Under the pieces are notes generated by a model, which was not told the origin of the DNA, searched no databases, and saw only the letters and a list, made by a program, of their open reading frames with translations. Shown here piece by piece: positions 7,519 through 16,521 of a DNA stretch of 64,000 nt. The stretch is from Tabrizicola_A sp964393035 (GTDB lineage Bacteria; Pseudomonadota; Alphaproteobacteria; Rhodobacterales; Rhodobacteraceae). The translations under genes were made by a program, and so were the position numbers. Position 1 is the stretch's first letter, and each line of letters opens with the position of its first letter. The stretch covers positions 186,001 to 250,000 of the forward strand of contig CAYMRX010000006.1 in the NCBI GenBank assembly GCA_964393035.1, in the 5' to 3' direction.

Positions 7519-8760
7519 TTATGCCGCGATCCTTCCGCGCACGGTTTCGGCGGCGGCAACCAGTGCCATGGCGATGAAATCCAGCTCGGCTTCGGTCAAC
7601 CGCGTCGGCAGACGCACATCGCAAGCCCGCATCAGCATGGCACGGGTCTGCGGCAGGTCTGCCCCGCCGAAGGACTCCGGGCCAAGAAATTCCCAGTTCC
7701 AAAAGGCGCGCGCATTGCCCTCTGACAGGCCAAAGACCTGCACCGAGACGCCGCGCTTTTTCGCCTCGGCCTGAAAGGCCAGCGCCTGGGCGTCGGACCA
7801 GTCGCCGCAGAGGTTGAACTGGATGGAATCGGGGGCGCGCTCCTCGGGGGGCAGGGCCGGGGGCACCGTCAGATGGGCAGAGGTGTTCAGGGTGGCCGCC
7901 ACCCGGTCATGCCCGGTGCGGCCCTTTGCGACGCGTTCGGCCACCAAGGGCAGTTGCGGGCGGATCACGGCGGCCGAGAGGTTCTGCATCCGCATGTTGT
8001 AGAGCGGCAATTTGTTTTGCCACAGCATATAGCTGTTCTGCATGCCGGGATGCTTTTTCCAGTTTGATTCGTAGGCGCCCGACATGATGACGCAGCGCGC
8101 GGCAATTTCCGGGTCATCGGTGATGAGGATGCCGCCTTCGCCCGCGTTCACCAGCTTGTAGGACTGGAAGGAAAAGCAGCCGATCTTGCCGATGGTGCCG
8201 ATCTTCTTGCCATGCCATTCCGTGCCAAGGGAATGGGCGGCGTCTTCGACCACAGGAATGTTGCGGGCCTCGCACAGGGCCATGATGGCGTCCATGTCGC
8301 TGGTATGGCCGCGCATATGGGAAATCATCACCGCTTGCGCATCGTCCAGCTTGGCCGCGAAATCCGCCATATCGACACGGTAATTGTCGCCGACTTCCAC
8401 CAGAACCGGCACACAATCGGCATGGACCACGGCCGAAGGCACAGCGGCGAAGGTGAAGGCCGGGATCAGAACGCGCGCCCCGCGCGGCAGGTCGAGCGCC
8501 TTGAGCGACAGGAACAAGGCGGCCGAACAAGAGGCCACGGCGAGGGCGTATTTGCTGCCCATCAGGTCGGCGAATTCCTGCTCCAACAGCGCCACGGGGG
8601 CGCCTTCGGGTGCGGTGTAGCGAAAGAGATCACCCGAGGCGAGCAGCCGGTCAATCTCGGCGCGGGCGGCCTCGGGGATCGGTTCCGCGTCATAGACATT
8701 TGGAGCGAGAGCTTGGGGGGGGAGGGATTGCGCTGAAAGGCTCGGCTGGGCAGCGGGCAT
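7519..8760 (-). CDS. DegT/DnrJ/EryC1/StrS family aminotransferase
   Basis: 413 residues of a fold-type I PLP enzyme. The DegT family mostly transaminates nucleotide-linked keto-sugars for surface glycans or antibiotics. Visible features are the SCSAALFLSLKAL helix, the PVVEDAAHSLG Asp block (169-178) and the PLP lysine K202 in FQSYKLVNAGEGG. The N-terminal 25 residues, rich in Ala/Pro/Ser/Gln, are extra compared with many members. The start has CAGGAAAG as ribosome binding site, but this lies within a perfect hairpin (8764-8796), so translation may be controlled. The UDP-glucuronate epimerase at 5901 hints at a shared role in cell-surface sugar synthesis. Confidence 0.85.
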   Translation of the reverse strand: MPAAQPSLSAQSLPPQALAPNVYDAEPIPEAARAEIDRLLASGDLFRYTAPEGAPVALLEQEFADLMGSKYALAVASCSAALFLSLKALDLPRGARVLIPAFTFAAVPSAVVHADCVPVLVEVGDNYRVDMADFAAKLDDAQAVMISHMRGHTSDMDAIMALCEARNIPVVEDAAHSLGTEWHGKKIGTIGKIGCFSFQSYKLVNAGEGGILITDDPEIAARCVIMSGAYESNWKKHPGMQNSYMLWQNKLPLYNMRMQNLSAAVIRPQLPLVAERVAKGRTGHDRVAATLNTSAHLTVPPALPPEERAPDSIQFNLCGDWSDAQALAFQAEAKKRGVSVQVFGLSEGNARAFWNWEFLGPESFGGADLPQTRAMLMRACDVRLPTRLTEAELDFIAMALVAAAETVRGRIAA

Positions 8761-8763
8761 GTG

Positions 8764-8796
8764 AAGCTTTCCTGAAACTCTTATTTAGGAAAGCTT
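8764..8796 (-). promoter_or_regulatory. Hairpin sequestering the ribosome binding site of the DegT gene
   Basis: On the minus strand AAGCTTTCCT and AGGAAAGCTT form a perfect 10-bp stem with a 13-nt A/T-rich loop, ending 3 nt before the ATG at 8760. The Shine-Dalgarno sequence AGGA is within the 3' arm. The stem is AT-rich and therefore only moderately stable, as in RNA thermometers or ligand-opened leaders. It could also be a transcription factor palindrome. Confidence 0.5.
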
Positions 8797-8865
8797 TATG
8801 TTCTTCTGCCGTGACAAACTAGAGAAAATTCTTCCAAGGCGGCGATTTCCGCCGATGACGCAGGG

Positions 8866-10167
8866 TCAAAGACCCAAGCGGTCGCGCAGGGAATACCAGC
8901 TCATGGCCAGCACCAACAAAGGCCAGCGCAGCGCCGCACCACCGGGGAAGCGTGGCTGCGGCAGGCTGGCCATCAGATCAAAACCGCTTGCGTTTCCGGC
9001 CACCGCTTCGGCCATCAGCTTGCCTGCCAGCGTCGCCATCGCCACCCCATGCCCGGAATATCCCGAGGCCGACATGATATTGGCGGCGGGCCGGGTAAAG
9101 CAGGGCATGCGGTTGATGGTAATCGCCAGCGTACCGCCCCAAGCGTAATCAATCCGGGCGTCTTTGAGCTGCGGATAAATCTCCAGCATGGGTTTTGACA
9201 CGGTGCGGACCACATCGGGGAAGCGGTAGCCATAGCTTTCGCCGCCGCCAAACAGCAGACGATTGTCTTCGGAAAGCCGCCAGTAATTCACCACGAATTT
9301 GGTGTCGGCCACAGCGACGGGTTCAGACAGGATTTCCTTCGCCCGGTCGCCCAAAGGTTCGGTCGCAACGATGAAGTTGTTGATCGGCATGACTTTTGCC
9401 GCAACCTTTGGTTCCAGATCGCCCAGATAGCCATTGGCGGCCAAAATCACCTGATCACATATGACCCGGCCTTGGGCGGTGTGGACCACGGGCTTGGCGC
9501 CGCTTTCCAGCCGCAGCACTTCCGACATTTCGTGGATCACCGCACCCGCCTTTTGCGCGGCCTGCGCCAGACCGATTGCGTAGTTCAAGGGATGCACATG
9601 GCCCGCGCCGCGATCCACCTCGCCGCCCTTATAGGCTTTCGAGCCGATAAGCCGCTGGATTCCCTCGCGGTCCAGCGGTTGCAACTGGTCATAGCCATAA
9701 TCACGGTGCAGTTTTTCGGCATAGGCGTGGGTGTCACGCACTTCGGCGTCGCTCCAGCAGGCATGGGCGATGCCGGGATAAAAGATGACCGGCATATCAT
9801 GCTGTGCAATCAGGTCTTTGACCAAGGCTTTCGCATCCTCGGCCAAGGCCCACATGCGATGGGCATCCTCGCGTCCGACGGTCTTTTCCAGCCAGATCTG
9901 ATCCTGCCGCTGGCCCGATCCAACCTGCCCGCCATTGCGGCCCGAGGCCCCAAAGCCCACCCTATGCGCCTCCAGCACCACGACGGAAAGGCCCTTTTCG
10001 GCCAGATGCAGCGCGGCCGAAAGCCCGGTATAGCCCGCGCCGACGACGCAGACATCGGCCCGAACCTCACCTTGCAACGCAGGGCAGGGGGCAAATTCGG
10101 CGCGCGTGGCGGCGTAATAGGACGGGGGGTATTCCCCCGCCCGGTCATTCACATGCAGAAGATTCAT
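8866..10167 (-). CDS. puuB: FAD-dependent oxidase, gamma-glutamylputrescine oxidoreductase type
   Basis: 433 residues of the DAO/glycine oxidase flavoprotein family. The dinucleotide-binding VVGAGYTGLSAALHL is at about 41-55, followed by EAHRVGFGASGRNGGQVGSG, a typical PuuB block, and by SASGYSGHGVAMATLAG near the C-terminus. PuuB oxidises gamma-glutamylputrescine to the aldehyde, releasing ammonia and H2O2. It follows the PuuA-like gene after 9 bases and is the last gene of the minus-strand run. Specificity is inferred; other gamma-glutamyl amines are possible. Confidence 0.85.
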   Translation of the reverse strand: MNLLHVNDRAGEYPPSYYAATRAEFAPCPALQGEVRADVCVVGAGYTGLSAALHLAEKGLSVVVLEAHRVGFGASGRNGGQVGSGQRQDQIWLEKTVGREDAHRMWALAEDAKALVKDLIAQHDMPVIFYPGIAHACWSDAEVRDTHAYAEKLHRDYGYDQLQPLDREGIQRLIGSKAYKGGEVDRGAGHVHPLNYAIGLAQAAQKAGAVIHEMSEVLRLESGAKPVVHTAQGRVICDQVILAANGYLGDLEPKVAAKVMPINNFIVATEPLGDRAKEILSEPVAVADTKFVVNYWRLSEDNRLLFGGGESYGYRFPDVVRTVSKPMLEIYPQLKDARIDYAWGGTLAITINRMPCFTRPAANIMSASGYSGHGVAMATLAGKLMAEAVAGNASGFDLMASLPQPRFPGGAALRWPLLVLAMSWYSLRDRLGL

Positions 10168-10176
10168 GGCGCGCCC

Positions 10177-11532
10177 TTACACGTTCAACAGAAGGTGTTC
10201 GCGCTCCCACGGGCTGATAACCTGCTGGAACTCTTTGTATTCATTGCGCTTTACGCTGTCATAGACCTTGCAGAAATCCGCGCCCATCACCTCGGTCAGG
10301 GCGGTGTCTTCCTCCAGCAGGTCCAAGGCATCGCCCAGCGTGGTCGGGATCTCATCGCTGTCGATATAGGCGTTGCCGGAAAACTCCGGCCGCGGCGTGA
10401 CCTTGTTCATCAGGCCAAGATAGCCGCAGGCCAGCGTTGCCGCGATGCCGAGATAGGGGTTGCAATCCATCCCCGGCAGGCGGTTCTCCACCCGGCGCGC
10501 GGCGTGCGACGAGATCGGCACTCGCAGGCCGGTGGTGCGGTTGTCGCGGCCCCATTCCAGATTGATCGGCGCGGCAAAGTCGGGGACATAACGGCGATAG
10601 CTGTTCACATAGGGCGCGAACAGCGCGACCCCGGCGCCAAGATGCTTTTGCAGCCCGCCGATGAAATGCTGGAAGGCGTCGGTTTCCACCCCCTTGGGGC
10701 CAGAAAAGATGTTCTTGCCGGTCTTCATGTCCACCACCGAGGTGTGGATGTGCATCGCACTGCCCGGTTCGCCCGCGATGGGTTTGGCCATGAAGGTGGC
10801 AAAGCAATCATGCCGCAGGGCGGCCTCGCGGATCAGGCGCTTGAAGAAGAACACATCATCGGCCAGCCGCACCGGATCGCCATGGGCGAGGTTCAACTCG
10901 ATCTGGCCCGCACCGCCTTCTTGCAGGATGCCGTCGATTTCCAGCCCCTGCGCCTCGGCGAAATCATAGATGTCGTCGATCACCTTGCCGTATTCATCCA
11001 CCGCCGACAGCGAATAGGCCTGCTTGCCCGCCGCCTTGCGGCCGGTGCGGCCCATCGGCGGTTCGACCGGCAGGTTGGGGTCAATGTTGCGGGCGGTCAG
11101 GAAGAATTCCATCTCCGGCGCGACAACCGGGGTCCAGCCTTGATCGTTGTAAAGCTTGACGATCCGGCGCAGCACGTTGCGCGGCGAAAAGCCGACGAGG
11201 TTGCCCATCTGGTCCTTGGCGTCGTGGATCACCTGCAAGGTCACATCTGCCGTCCAGGGGGCGGCGGTGGCGGTGGACCAATCGGGTTCAAGGATCATGT
11301 CGGGTTCGGTAAAGGCGTCAAAGGGGTTGTCGGCCCATTCGCCGGTGATGGTCTGCAAAAAGATCGAGTTCGGCAGGAAGTAATTGGTCTGCTTGGCAAA
11401 CTTCGCCGCGGGCATGGCCTTGCCACGCGCCACACCGGCAATATCGCCGATCACGCATTCCACCTCATCCACACGCCGGTTGCCAATATATTCGCGGGCT
11501 GCCTCGGGCAGTTGGTCGGTCCATTTGGACAT
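10177..11532 (-). CDS. puuA: Glutamine synthetase-like gamma-glutamyl amine ligase (PuuA type)
   Basis: 451 residues. The catalytic core of the glutamine synthetase family is clear: EMEFFLTAR, EGGAGQIELNLAHGD, FMAKPIAGEPGSAMHIHTS, YVNSYRRYVPD, and NRTTGLRVP followed by ARRVENRLPG. There is no adenylylation Tyr motif, as expected for PuuA-like enzymes. PuuA joins glutamate to putrescine with ATP in the first step of polyamine use. It is followed by the PuuB-like oxidase and preceded by an amidotransferase, which together resemble the Puu pathway. The actual amine is not proven. Confidence 0.85.
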   Translation of the reverse strand: MSKWTDQLPEAAREYIGNRRVDEVECVIGDIAGVARGKAMPAAKFAKQTNYFLPNSIFLQTITGEWADNPFDAFTEPDMILEPDWSTATAAPWTADVTLQVIHDAKDQMGNLVGFSPRNVLRRIVKLYNDQGWTPVVAPEMEFFLTARNIDPNLPVEPPMGRTGRKAAGKQAYSLSAVDEYGKVIDDIYDFAEAQGLEIDGILQEGGAGQIELNLAHGDPVRLADDVFFFKRLIREAALRHDCFATFMAKPIAGEPGSAMHIHTSVVDMKTGKNIFSGPKGVETDAFQHFIGGLQKHLGAGVALFAPYVNSYRRYVPDFAAPINLEWGRDNRTTGLRVPISSHAARRVENRLPGMDCNPYLGIAATLACGYLGLMNKVTPRPEFSGNAYIDSDEIPTTLGDALDLLEEDTALTEVMGADFCKVYDSVKRNEYKEFQQVISPWEREHLLLNV

Positions 11533-11571
11533 ATGTCACACTATTTTGTTCGGGTTGACCCCGACCCAAGA

Positions 11572-12270
11572 TCAGGCGGAACGCGCCTGCAAGGACCGGG
11601 GGGCCTTGAAGAAAGCCGCGATTTGCGCAGCCATGGTCTTGTCTTGCAGAGGCGCACCCAGTTTGGTGGTGGCCTCTGCCATCACCTCGTCGGGAACCAG
11701 CCCCTTGCCCCTTGTCTTCATCAGACCATCGACGAATTCGGGGCGGAATTCGGGGTGGGCCTGCACGGTCAGCGCCTTGTCATCGTAAAGCAAGGCGGCG
11801 TTGGTGCAGAAATCGTTTGTGGCGATGACCTTGGCCCCTTTGGGCGCCTCCACCACCTGATCGCGGTGCCAGGCATTCAGCGTCATGGTCTGGCCGCCAA
11901 AGTCGTAATCCGTGGCCCCCACGGCCCAGCCGCCGGCATAGCGTTCGACGCGGCCCCCCATCGCCTGTGCGATGATCTGGTGGCCAAAGCAGACGCCGAC
12001 CATCGGCACATGTGCGACAAAACTGTCGCGGATAAAGGCCTCAAGCGGTGGAATCCAGGCGTGGTCCTCATAGACCCCATGGCGCGAGCCGGTGATGAGC
12101 CAGCCCTCGCACTCGGTGACGGTGCCGGGGAATTCGCCCTCCACCACCTTATAGGTGCGGAAGGTGAATCCATGGCCGTCCAGCAGGCGGGCAAACATGT
12201 CCGGGTAATCGCCCATTTCGGGGGCGAGAGCCTCGGGCGCAAGGCCGGTTTGCAGAATTCCGATCAGCAT
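11572..12270 (-). CDS. Class I glutamine amidotransferase-like hydrolase
   Basis: 232 residues. The nucleophile elbow GVCFGHQII carries C94 and the catalytic pair is H172/E174 (QAHPEF), so the triad is intact. The arrangement matches stand-alone GMP-synthase-type amidotransferase domains rather than canonical PuuD (gamma-Glu-GABA hydrolase), which belongs to a related but different peptidase group. Placed between two PuuA-like ligases and a PuuB-like oxidase, it most likely hydrolyses a gamma-glutamyl product to release glutamate. That role is inference from position. Confidence 0.8.
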   Translation of the reverse strand: MLIGILQTGLAPEALAPEMGDYPDMFARLLDGHGFTFRTYKVVEGEFPGTVTECEGWLITGSRHGVYEDHAWIPPLEAFIRDSFVAHVPMVGVCFGHQIIAQAMGGRVERYAGGWAVGATDYDFGGQTMTLNAWHRDQVVEAPKGAKVIATNDFCTNAALLYDDKALTVQAHPEFRPEFVDGLMKTRGKGLVPDEVMAEATTKLGAPLQDKTMAAQIAAFFKAPRSLQARSA

Positions 12271-12400
12271 GAAAGGTCCGTGGTTTCCTGAGGGAAGGGT
12301 AGCGCAAGGCCCCCCCGGTTGGTCAAGGGGGGACGATGCAGGAGTTTGAGCAATCCGATTTCTTGCAGGAAATCGAGCCGGAGTTGGTGAATCTCTGACG

Positions 12401-13741
12401 TCAAACCGTGTCGAGGTAGAGGTCGATGCGTTCCTGTTCCGTCAGCTCACCGATGTAGTGCAATTCCTGACGCTTGGTCGAGATCAGGTTCTTGATAAGC
12501 TCGGGGTGCAGGAACCGCGACACGATGGTGCTTTGCTCCAGCGCGTCGATGGCATCCTCCCAGGTTGCCGGGATCTGCGCCAGATCATCCAGCGCATAGG
12601 CATTGCCGACGATCGGGGTCGGCGGGTCCATCTCGTTCTCGATCCCGTCGAGTGCCGCACCCAGAATGGCGGCGAGCATGAGATAGGGGTTCACATCGCC
12701 CCCCGCCACGCGGTGTTCGATGCGCCGGGCCGCGGTGGAACCTGCCGGGATGCGGATCGCCGTCGTGCGGTTTTCATAGCCCCAGGCGATGGAGGTCGGC
12801 GCGTGTTTGCCGGGCACCAGACGTTCGTAAGAGTTCTGGTGCGGTGCAAAGATCAGCGCGGAATCCTTCATCGCGTTCAGGCAACCGGCAACGGCATGGC
12901 GCATGATCGCGGTGCCTTTCGGGCCGCCAGAATCAAACACGTTGTCGCCCTTTTCATCAATCAGGCTGAAATGGGTATGCAGGCCCGAGCCGGAATATTC
13001 CGGATAAGGCTTGGCCATGAAGCTGGCGGCAAAGCCGTGGCGACGGGCCAGACCCTTGACCAGCATCTTGAACAGCCAGGCATCATCGGCGGCGCGCAGC
13101 GGATCGTCGCAATGCATCAGGTTCACTTCGAACTGGCCAAGCCCGGTTTCCGAGGTGGTGGTGTCGGCCGGAATGTCCATCGCCTCGCAGGCGTCGTAAA
13201 GGTCGGTGAAGAAGGTGTCGAAGGCGTCAAGCGCGCGGATCGACAGGGTTTCGGCCGCCTTGCGACGCTTGCCCGAACGAGGGCTTGCCGGAACCTGCAT
13301 GGTTTTGCCGGAATCGTCGATCAGGAAGAATTCCAGCTCCATCGCGCAGACTGGGGTCAGGCCCTTGGCCTTGAAGCGGTCCACCACGGCGCGCAAGGCG
13401 TGGCGCGGGTCGCCTTCGTAAGGCGTGCCGTTTTCACGGAACATCCAGATCGGCAGCAGGGCCGTCGGTGCCTCAAGCCATGGCATCGGCATGAAGCCGC
13501 GCTCGGTGGGTTTCAACACGCCGTCCTGGTCGCCCTGTTCGAACACCAGGGGGCTGTCGTCGATATCCTCGCCCCAGATGTCGAGGTTCAGAACCGAAAA
13601 GGGGAAGCGCGTTCCGTCCTTTACGACCTTGTCCGCAAAGCGCGCAGGCACTCGTTTGCCGCGGGCTTGCCCGTTCAAATCTGCCGCCGCAACCCGGATG
13701 GTGCGGACGTCAGGGTGCTTTCTCAGCCAATCTTTCATCAT
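12401..13741 (-). CDS. Glutamine synthetase-like ligase, second paralogue
   Basis: 446 residues with the full glutamine synthetase core: AMELEFFLIDD, SETGLGQFEVNLMHCDD, FMAKPYPEYSGSGLHTHFS, HQNSYERLVPGKHAPT, and ENRTTAIRIP followed by ARRIEHRVAG. It is a paralogue of the PuuA-like protein at 10177, not a copy, since the two differ over most of their length. It is probably a gamma-glutamyl amine or amino acid ligase with a different substrate. The 130 bases to the next gene downstream hold no convincing gene. A palindrome TTTGATCAAA lies about 130 bp upstream. Confidence 0.83.
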   Translation of the reverse strand: MMKDWLRKHPDVRTIRVAAADLNGQARGKRVPARFADKVVKDGTRFPFSVLNLDIWGEDIDDSPLVFEQGDQDGVLKPTERGFMPMPWLEAPTALLPIWMFRENGTPYEGDPRHALRAVVDRFKAKGLTPVCAMELEFFLIDDSGKTMQVPASPRSGKRRKAAETLSIRALDAFDTFFTDLYDACEAMDIPADTTTSETGLGQFEVNLMHCDDPLRAADDAWLFKMLVKGLARRHGFAASFMAKPYPEYSGSGLHTHFSLIDEKGDNVFDSGGPKGTAIMRHAVAGCLNAMKDSALIFAPHQNSYERLVPGKHAPTSIAWGYENRTTAIRIPAGSTAARRIEHRVAGGDVNPYLMLAAILGAALDGIENEMDPPTPIVGNAYALDDLAQIPATWEDAIDALEQSTIVSRFLHPELIKNLISTKRQELHYIGELTEQERIDLYLDTV

Positions 13742-13870
13742 TTTGCGTCAGGAAGGGCGATGATCACCCGCGCCAGACCCCATCGGTCCGGCAGGCAGGT
13801 TAGCGGATCATGCCCTTGATCCTTTCCCTGGTTTTCAATCAACGCAAGGGGGCCATCGCGGCCCGGCCTT

Positions 13871-13884
13871 AATTTGATCAAATT
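13871..13884. promoter_or_regulatory. Palindrome AATTTGATCAAATT, candidate operator
   Basis: A perfect 14-bp palindrome between the ABC permease and the glutamine synthetase-like gene. Its core TTTGATCAAA recurs at 42732 and, with one change, at 18011, each time upstream of an amine- or amino acid-related gene on the minus strand. Confidence 0.4.
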
Positions 13885-13891
13885 CAGGATA

Positions 13892-14725
13892 CTACCGGAT
13901 CAGGTTCGGACGCAAGCGGATTCTGCTTTTCAGGTTTTGCGGCAAATGGCGGTTGAGGCGCCGGTTCACCAAGCCAAAGGCCCAAGTGACGAAAAGCGTG
14001 AGCAAGATGAAGTAGAAGCCGACGATCGGGTAAGGGATGAAGGGGTTGAAGGTCTTGTCGGCGAAGTAGTTCGCGTAATAGAGCGCGTCGCCCATCTGCC
14101 GGAAGGCCGGGAAGCTGGCAAAGAACACCAGCGTCGTGGCATGGAACAGGAAGATCGCCTCGTTGGTATAGGCGGGCCAGCCAAGGCGCAGCATGGTCGG
14201 CCACTGGATGCGGCGGAACTTCTGCCATCCGGTGATGCCATAAGCCTCGGCTGCCTCAAGATCGCCCTTGGGGATCGAGCGCAGCGCGCCATAGAAGATC
14301 TCGGCGGCATAGGCGGCGGTGTTGAGGAACATGACAAAGAGCGCGCCCGCCCAAGCCTTGGTCATCCACGAGGTCGCGATGGTGAACCCAAAAATCTCCA
14401 CCCCGGCGCGGGGCAAGAGAACCAGCGTTTCATAGGCAATGAAGAACTGGATGAACAAGGGCGAGCCGCGGAAGACGAAGATGAACCATTCCGCCGGCTT
14501 GCGGGCCCAAGGGTTATGGGCGGCCTTGGCCAGAGCCAGCGCATTGGCGAGGAAAAACCCGAACAGAAGCGCCAGCGCCCCGTAATAGATGTTCCAGATC
14601 ATGCCCGAGCCGATCAGCGTGAAATGCTGGCACAGCGTGAAATCGGTCTTCGGAAGCAGATTCTCGCCATATCCAAGCGAGCGCAGGCCATAAGCCTGAA
14701 CGGTTTCCCAGCAGGTCATGGTCAT
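13892..14725 (-). CDS. Polar amino acid ABC transporter permease (HisM type)
   Basis: 277 residues, an inner-membrane permease of the His/Glu/Gln/Arg/opine family with about five hydrophobic segments. The cytoplasmic coupling motif is visible as EAAEAYGITGWQKFRRIQWP, close to the EAA consensus. ATG 14725 was chosen because it overlaps the stop of the preceding permease in an ATGA arrangement. It pairs with the permease at 14722-15600 to form the membrane channel. Confidence 0.88.
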   Translation of the reverse strand: MTMTCWETVQAYGLRSLGYGENLLPKTDFTLCQHFTLIGSGMIWNIYYGALALLFGFFLANALALAKAAHNPWARKPAEWFIFVFRGSPLFIQFFIAYETLVLLPRAGVEIFGFTIATSWMTKAWAGALFVMFLNTAAYAAEIFYGALRSIPKGDLEAAEAYGITGWQKFRRIQWPTMLRLGWPAYTNEAIFLFHATTLVFFASFPAFRQMGDALYYANYFADKTFNPFIPYPIVGFYFILLTLFVTWAFGLVNRRLNRHLPQNLKSRIRLRPNLIR

Positions 14726-15600
14726 GCGGCGGCCTTTCGCAGGGCTTCTCCCGCCGCCGTGGCTTGTCCTTTGGACAGCCGCGCGGACAGACGCCCAAGG
14801 ACGCCTTCGGAAAGTTTGGTCATCAACAGGTAGAACCCCAGCAGCGCGAGGAAATACCACAGCCGCCAGTCGGGGTGCGGGTATTCATAGGCCTGGGTTT
14901 TCGATCCGCCCAATTCGCGGGCGTAATAGACGATGTCCTCGACCCCCAGCAGGAACAGCAAGGGCGTGGACTTGATAAGGATCATCCACAGGTTCGACAG
15001 GCCGGGCAGGGCATAGACCCACATTTGCGGCACAAGGATGCGCCAGAAGACCTGAGAATGGTTCATGCCGTAAGCCTCGGCGGTTTCCAGCTGCGCGCGT
15101 GGCACGGCCTGCATGGCCCCGAACAGCACATTGGCCACAAAGGCGCCAAAGACCAAGGCAAAGGTCACCACGGCCAGCGTGAAGCCGTAAGCATCATGCC
15201 AGAAGGCGTCCGAGGTCGCCAAAGGCACCTTGGCCTCTTTGCAGACCCGGAATTCCAAACCCTGCCAAGGCCAGCCGCCACCGTCGCAGACCGCAAGGCT
15301 CTTGAGGTATTCCACCCCCTGATCCAGCGCGATGACGAAAAACAGAAAGAACACGATGTCCGGGACGCCGCGCACCATGGCGATATAGGCCTTGCCAAAG
15401 ACGCGGGCCGGGGCAAAGGGCGCGCGCGCCAGTGTGGCACCGCCAAAGCCAAAGGCCAGCGCGAAAGGCGCTGTGATGACCAAGAGCAACAGCACGGTCC
15501 CGATGGACCCGTAGAAGGCAAGGTGCTTGGTCGAGGTGAGATAGCAGGTCAGCCAACTCAACCCCTCGATCGCTTTGGGGTCGGCGCAGAATGAAAGCAT
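14722..15600 (-). CDS. Polar amino acid ABC transporter permease (HisQ type)
   Basis: 292 residues, the partner permease. The coupling segment ETAEAYGMNHSQVFWRILVP is visible near two thirds of the length. An inserted stretch of about 40 residues between the first and second halves (SLAVCDGGGWPWQGLEFRVC) is longer than in the E. coli histidine permeases and probably forms a periplasmic loop. A 108-bp spacer with strong hairpins separates it from the binding protein gene, while it overlaps the following permease by 4 bp. Confidence 0.87.
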   Translation of the reverse strand: MLSFCADPKAIEGLSWLTCYLTSTKHLAFYGSIGTVLLLLVITAPFALAFGFGGATLARAPFAPARVFGKAYIAMVRGVPDIVFFLFFVIALDQGVEYLKSLAVCDGGGWPWQGLEFRVCKEAKVPLATSDAFWHDAYGFTLAVVTFALVFGAFVANVLFGAMQAVPRAQLETAEAYGMNHSQVFWRILVPQMWVYALPGLSNLWMILIKSTPLLFLLGVEDIVYYARELGGSKTQAYEYPHPDWRLWYFLALLGFYLLMTKLSEGVLGRLSARLSKGQATAAGEALRKAAA

Positions 15601-15674
15601 CGCAGTGTCCTTAGGGGCGCGGATTTTCGCGGAAAATCCGGTCAGATCCGGGTTCTCGTCGAAAACCCGAAAAG

Positions 15675-15698
15675 GGCCGGGGCAAGGATGCCCCGGCC
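15675..15698 (-). terminator. Terminator-like hairpin after the binding protein gene
   Basis: GGCCGGGGC (15675-15683) and GCCCCGGCC (15690-15698) form a perfect 9-bp stem. On the minus strand it is followed by CTTTTCGGGTTTTC. Two more hairpins follow (GGATTTTC-GCG-GAAAATCC at 15621-15639 is one). It probably reduces read-through into the permease genes so that binding protein is made in excess. Confidence 0.6.
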
Positions 15699-15708
15699 GA
15701 TCAAAGGC

Positions 15709-16461
15709 TTAGCAGCCTTCTTTGCCTGCATCGCCCCAGACCAGAGCCTCGGCGCCGAAGTATTCGGGCTTGACGATCATCGCATCCAGCGTGCCGTCGC
15801 ACTTCATCGACTTGATCGCCGCGTCGAACTTGCCACGCAGATCGTCGTCGCTGTCGCGGAAGCCCAGACCGACACCGCCGCCAAGCGCGACTTCTTCGGC
15901 CAGAAGCACCAGCGCACCGCCCGATTCCGCGGCCATCGGCACGAGGTAATCCTTGTCGGCGAAGACCGCCACGGCCTCACCGTTCTTGACGGCGGCAATG
16001 GTTTCTTCCGGGGTGGCATATTCGACCAGCGTCATGCCCTGTTCGGCGACATAGCCTGCCTGAATGGTGCCGGTCTGTGCGGCAACCGGGCCGGATTTCA
16101 GGTCAACATCCGCAGTGGCGGCGAGATAGGCGGATTTGGTCGGCGGCAGGTAGCCTTGCGAAAAGTCGATGACTTCTTCGCGCTCGTCGGTGATCGACAT
16201 GCCTGCGATGATGAGGTCATAGTTGCCCGATTGCAGGTTCGGGATGATGCTGTCCCAGGCGTTGGTGGTCCATTCGCAGGTCAGGCCGGCGCGCTTGCAC
16301 AGCTCGTCGCCGAATTCCCGCTCAAAACCAGCGACTTCGCCGGCGTCATTGATGAAGTTGTAGGGAGGGTAGGCCCCCTCGGTGCCCAGACGCACGACGT
16401 CTTGGGCGAAGGCGGTGCTGGCAAGGCCCGCCAGAGCGGTGGCAAGAAGCAGTTTTTTCAT
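15709..16461 (-). CDS. Periplasmic amino acid-binding protein (family 3 solute-binding)
   Basis: 250 residues. A signal peptide MKKLLLATALAGLASTAFA is followed by QDVVRLGTEGAYPPYNFIND, the typical start of HisJ/ArgT-type proteins. The domain blocks FEREFGDELCKRAGLTCEW and YDLIIAGMSITDEREEVIDF are clear. It is a lysine/arginine/ornithine- or opine-type binding protein of the ABC system encoded around it; the ligand is not determined. Confidence 0.9.
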   Translation of the reverse strand: MKKLLLATALAGLASTAFAQDVVRLGTEGAYPPYNFINDAGEVAGFEREFGDELCKRAGLTCEWTTNAWDSIIPNLQSGNYDLIIAGMSITDEREEVIDFSQGYLPPTKSAYLAATADVDLKSGPVAAQTGTIQAGYVAEQGMTLVEYATPEETIAAVKNGEAVAVFADKDYLVPMAAESGGALVLLAEEVALGGGVGLGFRDSDDDLRGKFDAAIKSMKCDGTLDAMIVKPEYFGAEALVWGDAGKEGC

Positions 16462-16521
16462 GGTTGTTCCCCGTTAGATAGGTTGGTTTCGGTTGTCGTC
16501 TTTCGCGATCCCGATAGGTGA

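Noticed and set aside
6911..7702. Minus-strand frame containing CGRSSGVEHNLAKVRVVS twice and a run of X
   Set aside because: The repeated text is the translation of two tRNA-Gly genes, and the X residues are the assembly gap.
9472..12291. Plus-strand open frame of 939 codons opposite the PuuB/PuuA/amidotransferase genes
   Set aside because: It mirrors three clear minus-strand enzymes, is rich in His, Arg and Gly, and shows no domain. High GC produces such antisense frames.
12336..12398. Small plus-strand frame of 20 codons (MQEFEQSDFLQEIEPELVNL)
   Set aside because: It lacks a convincing ribosome binding site and neighbours, and lies between two minus-strand genes. It cannot be told from chance.
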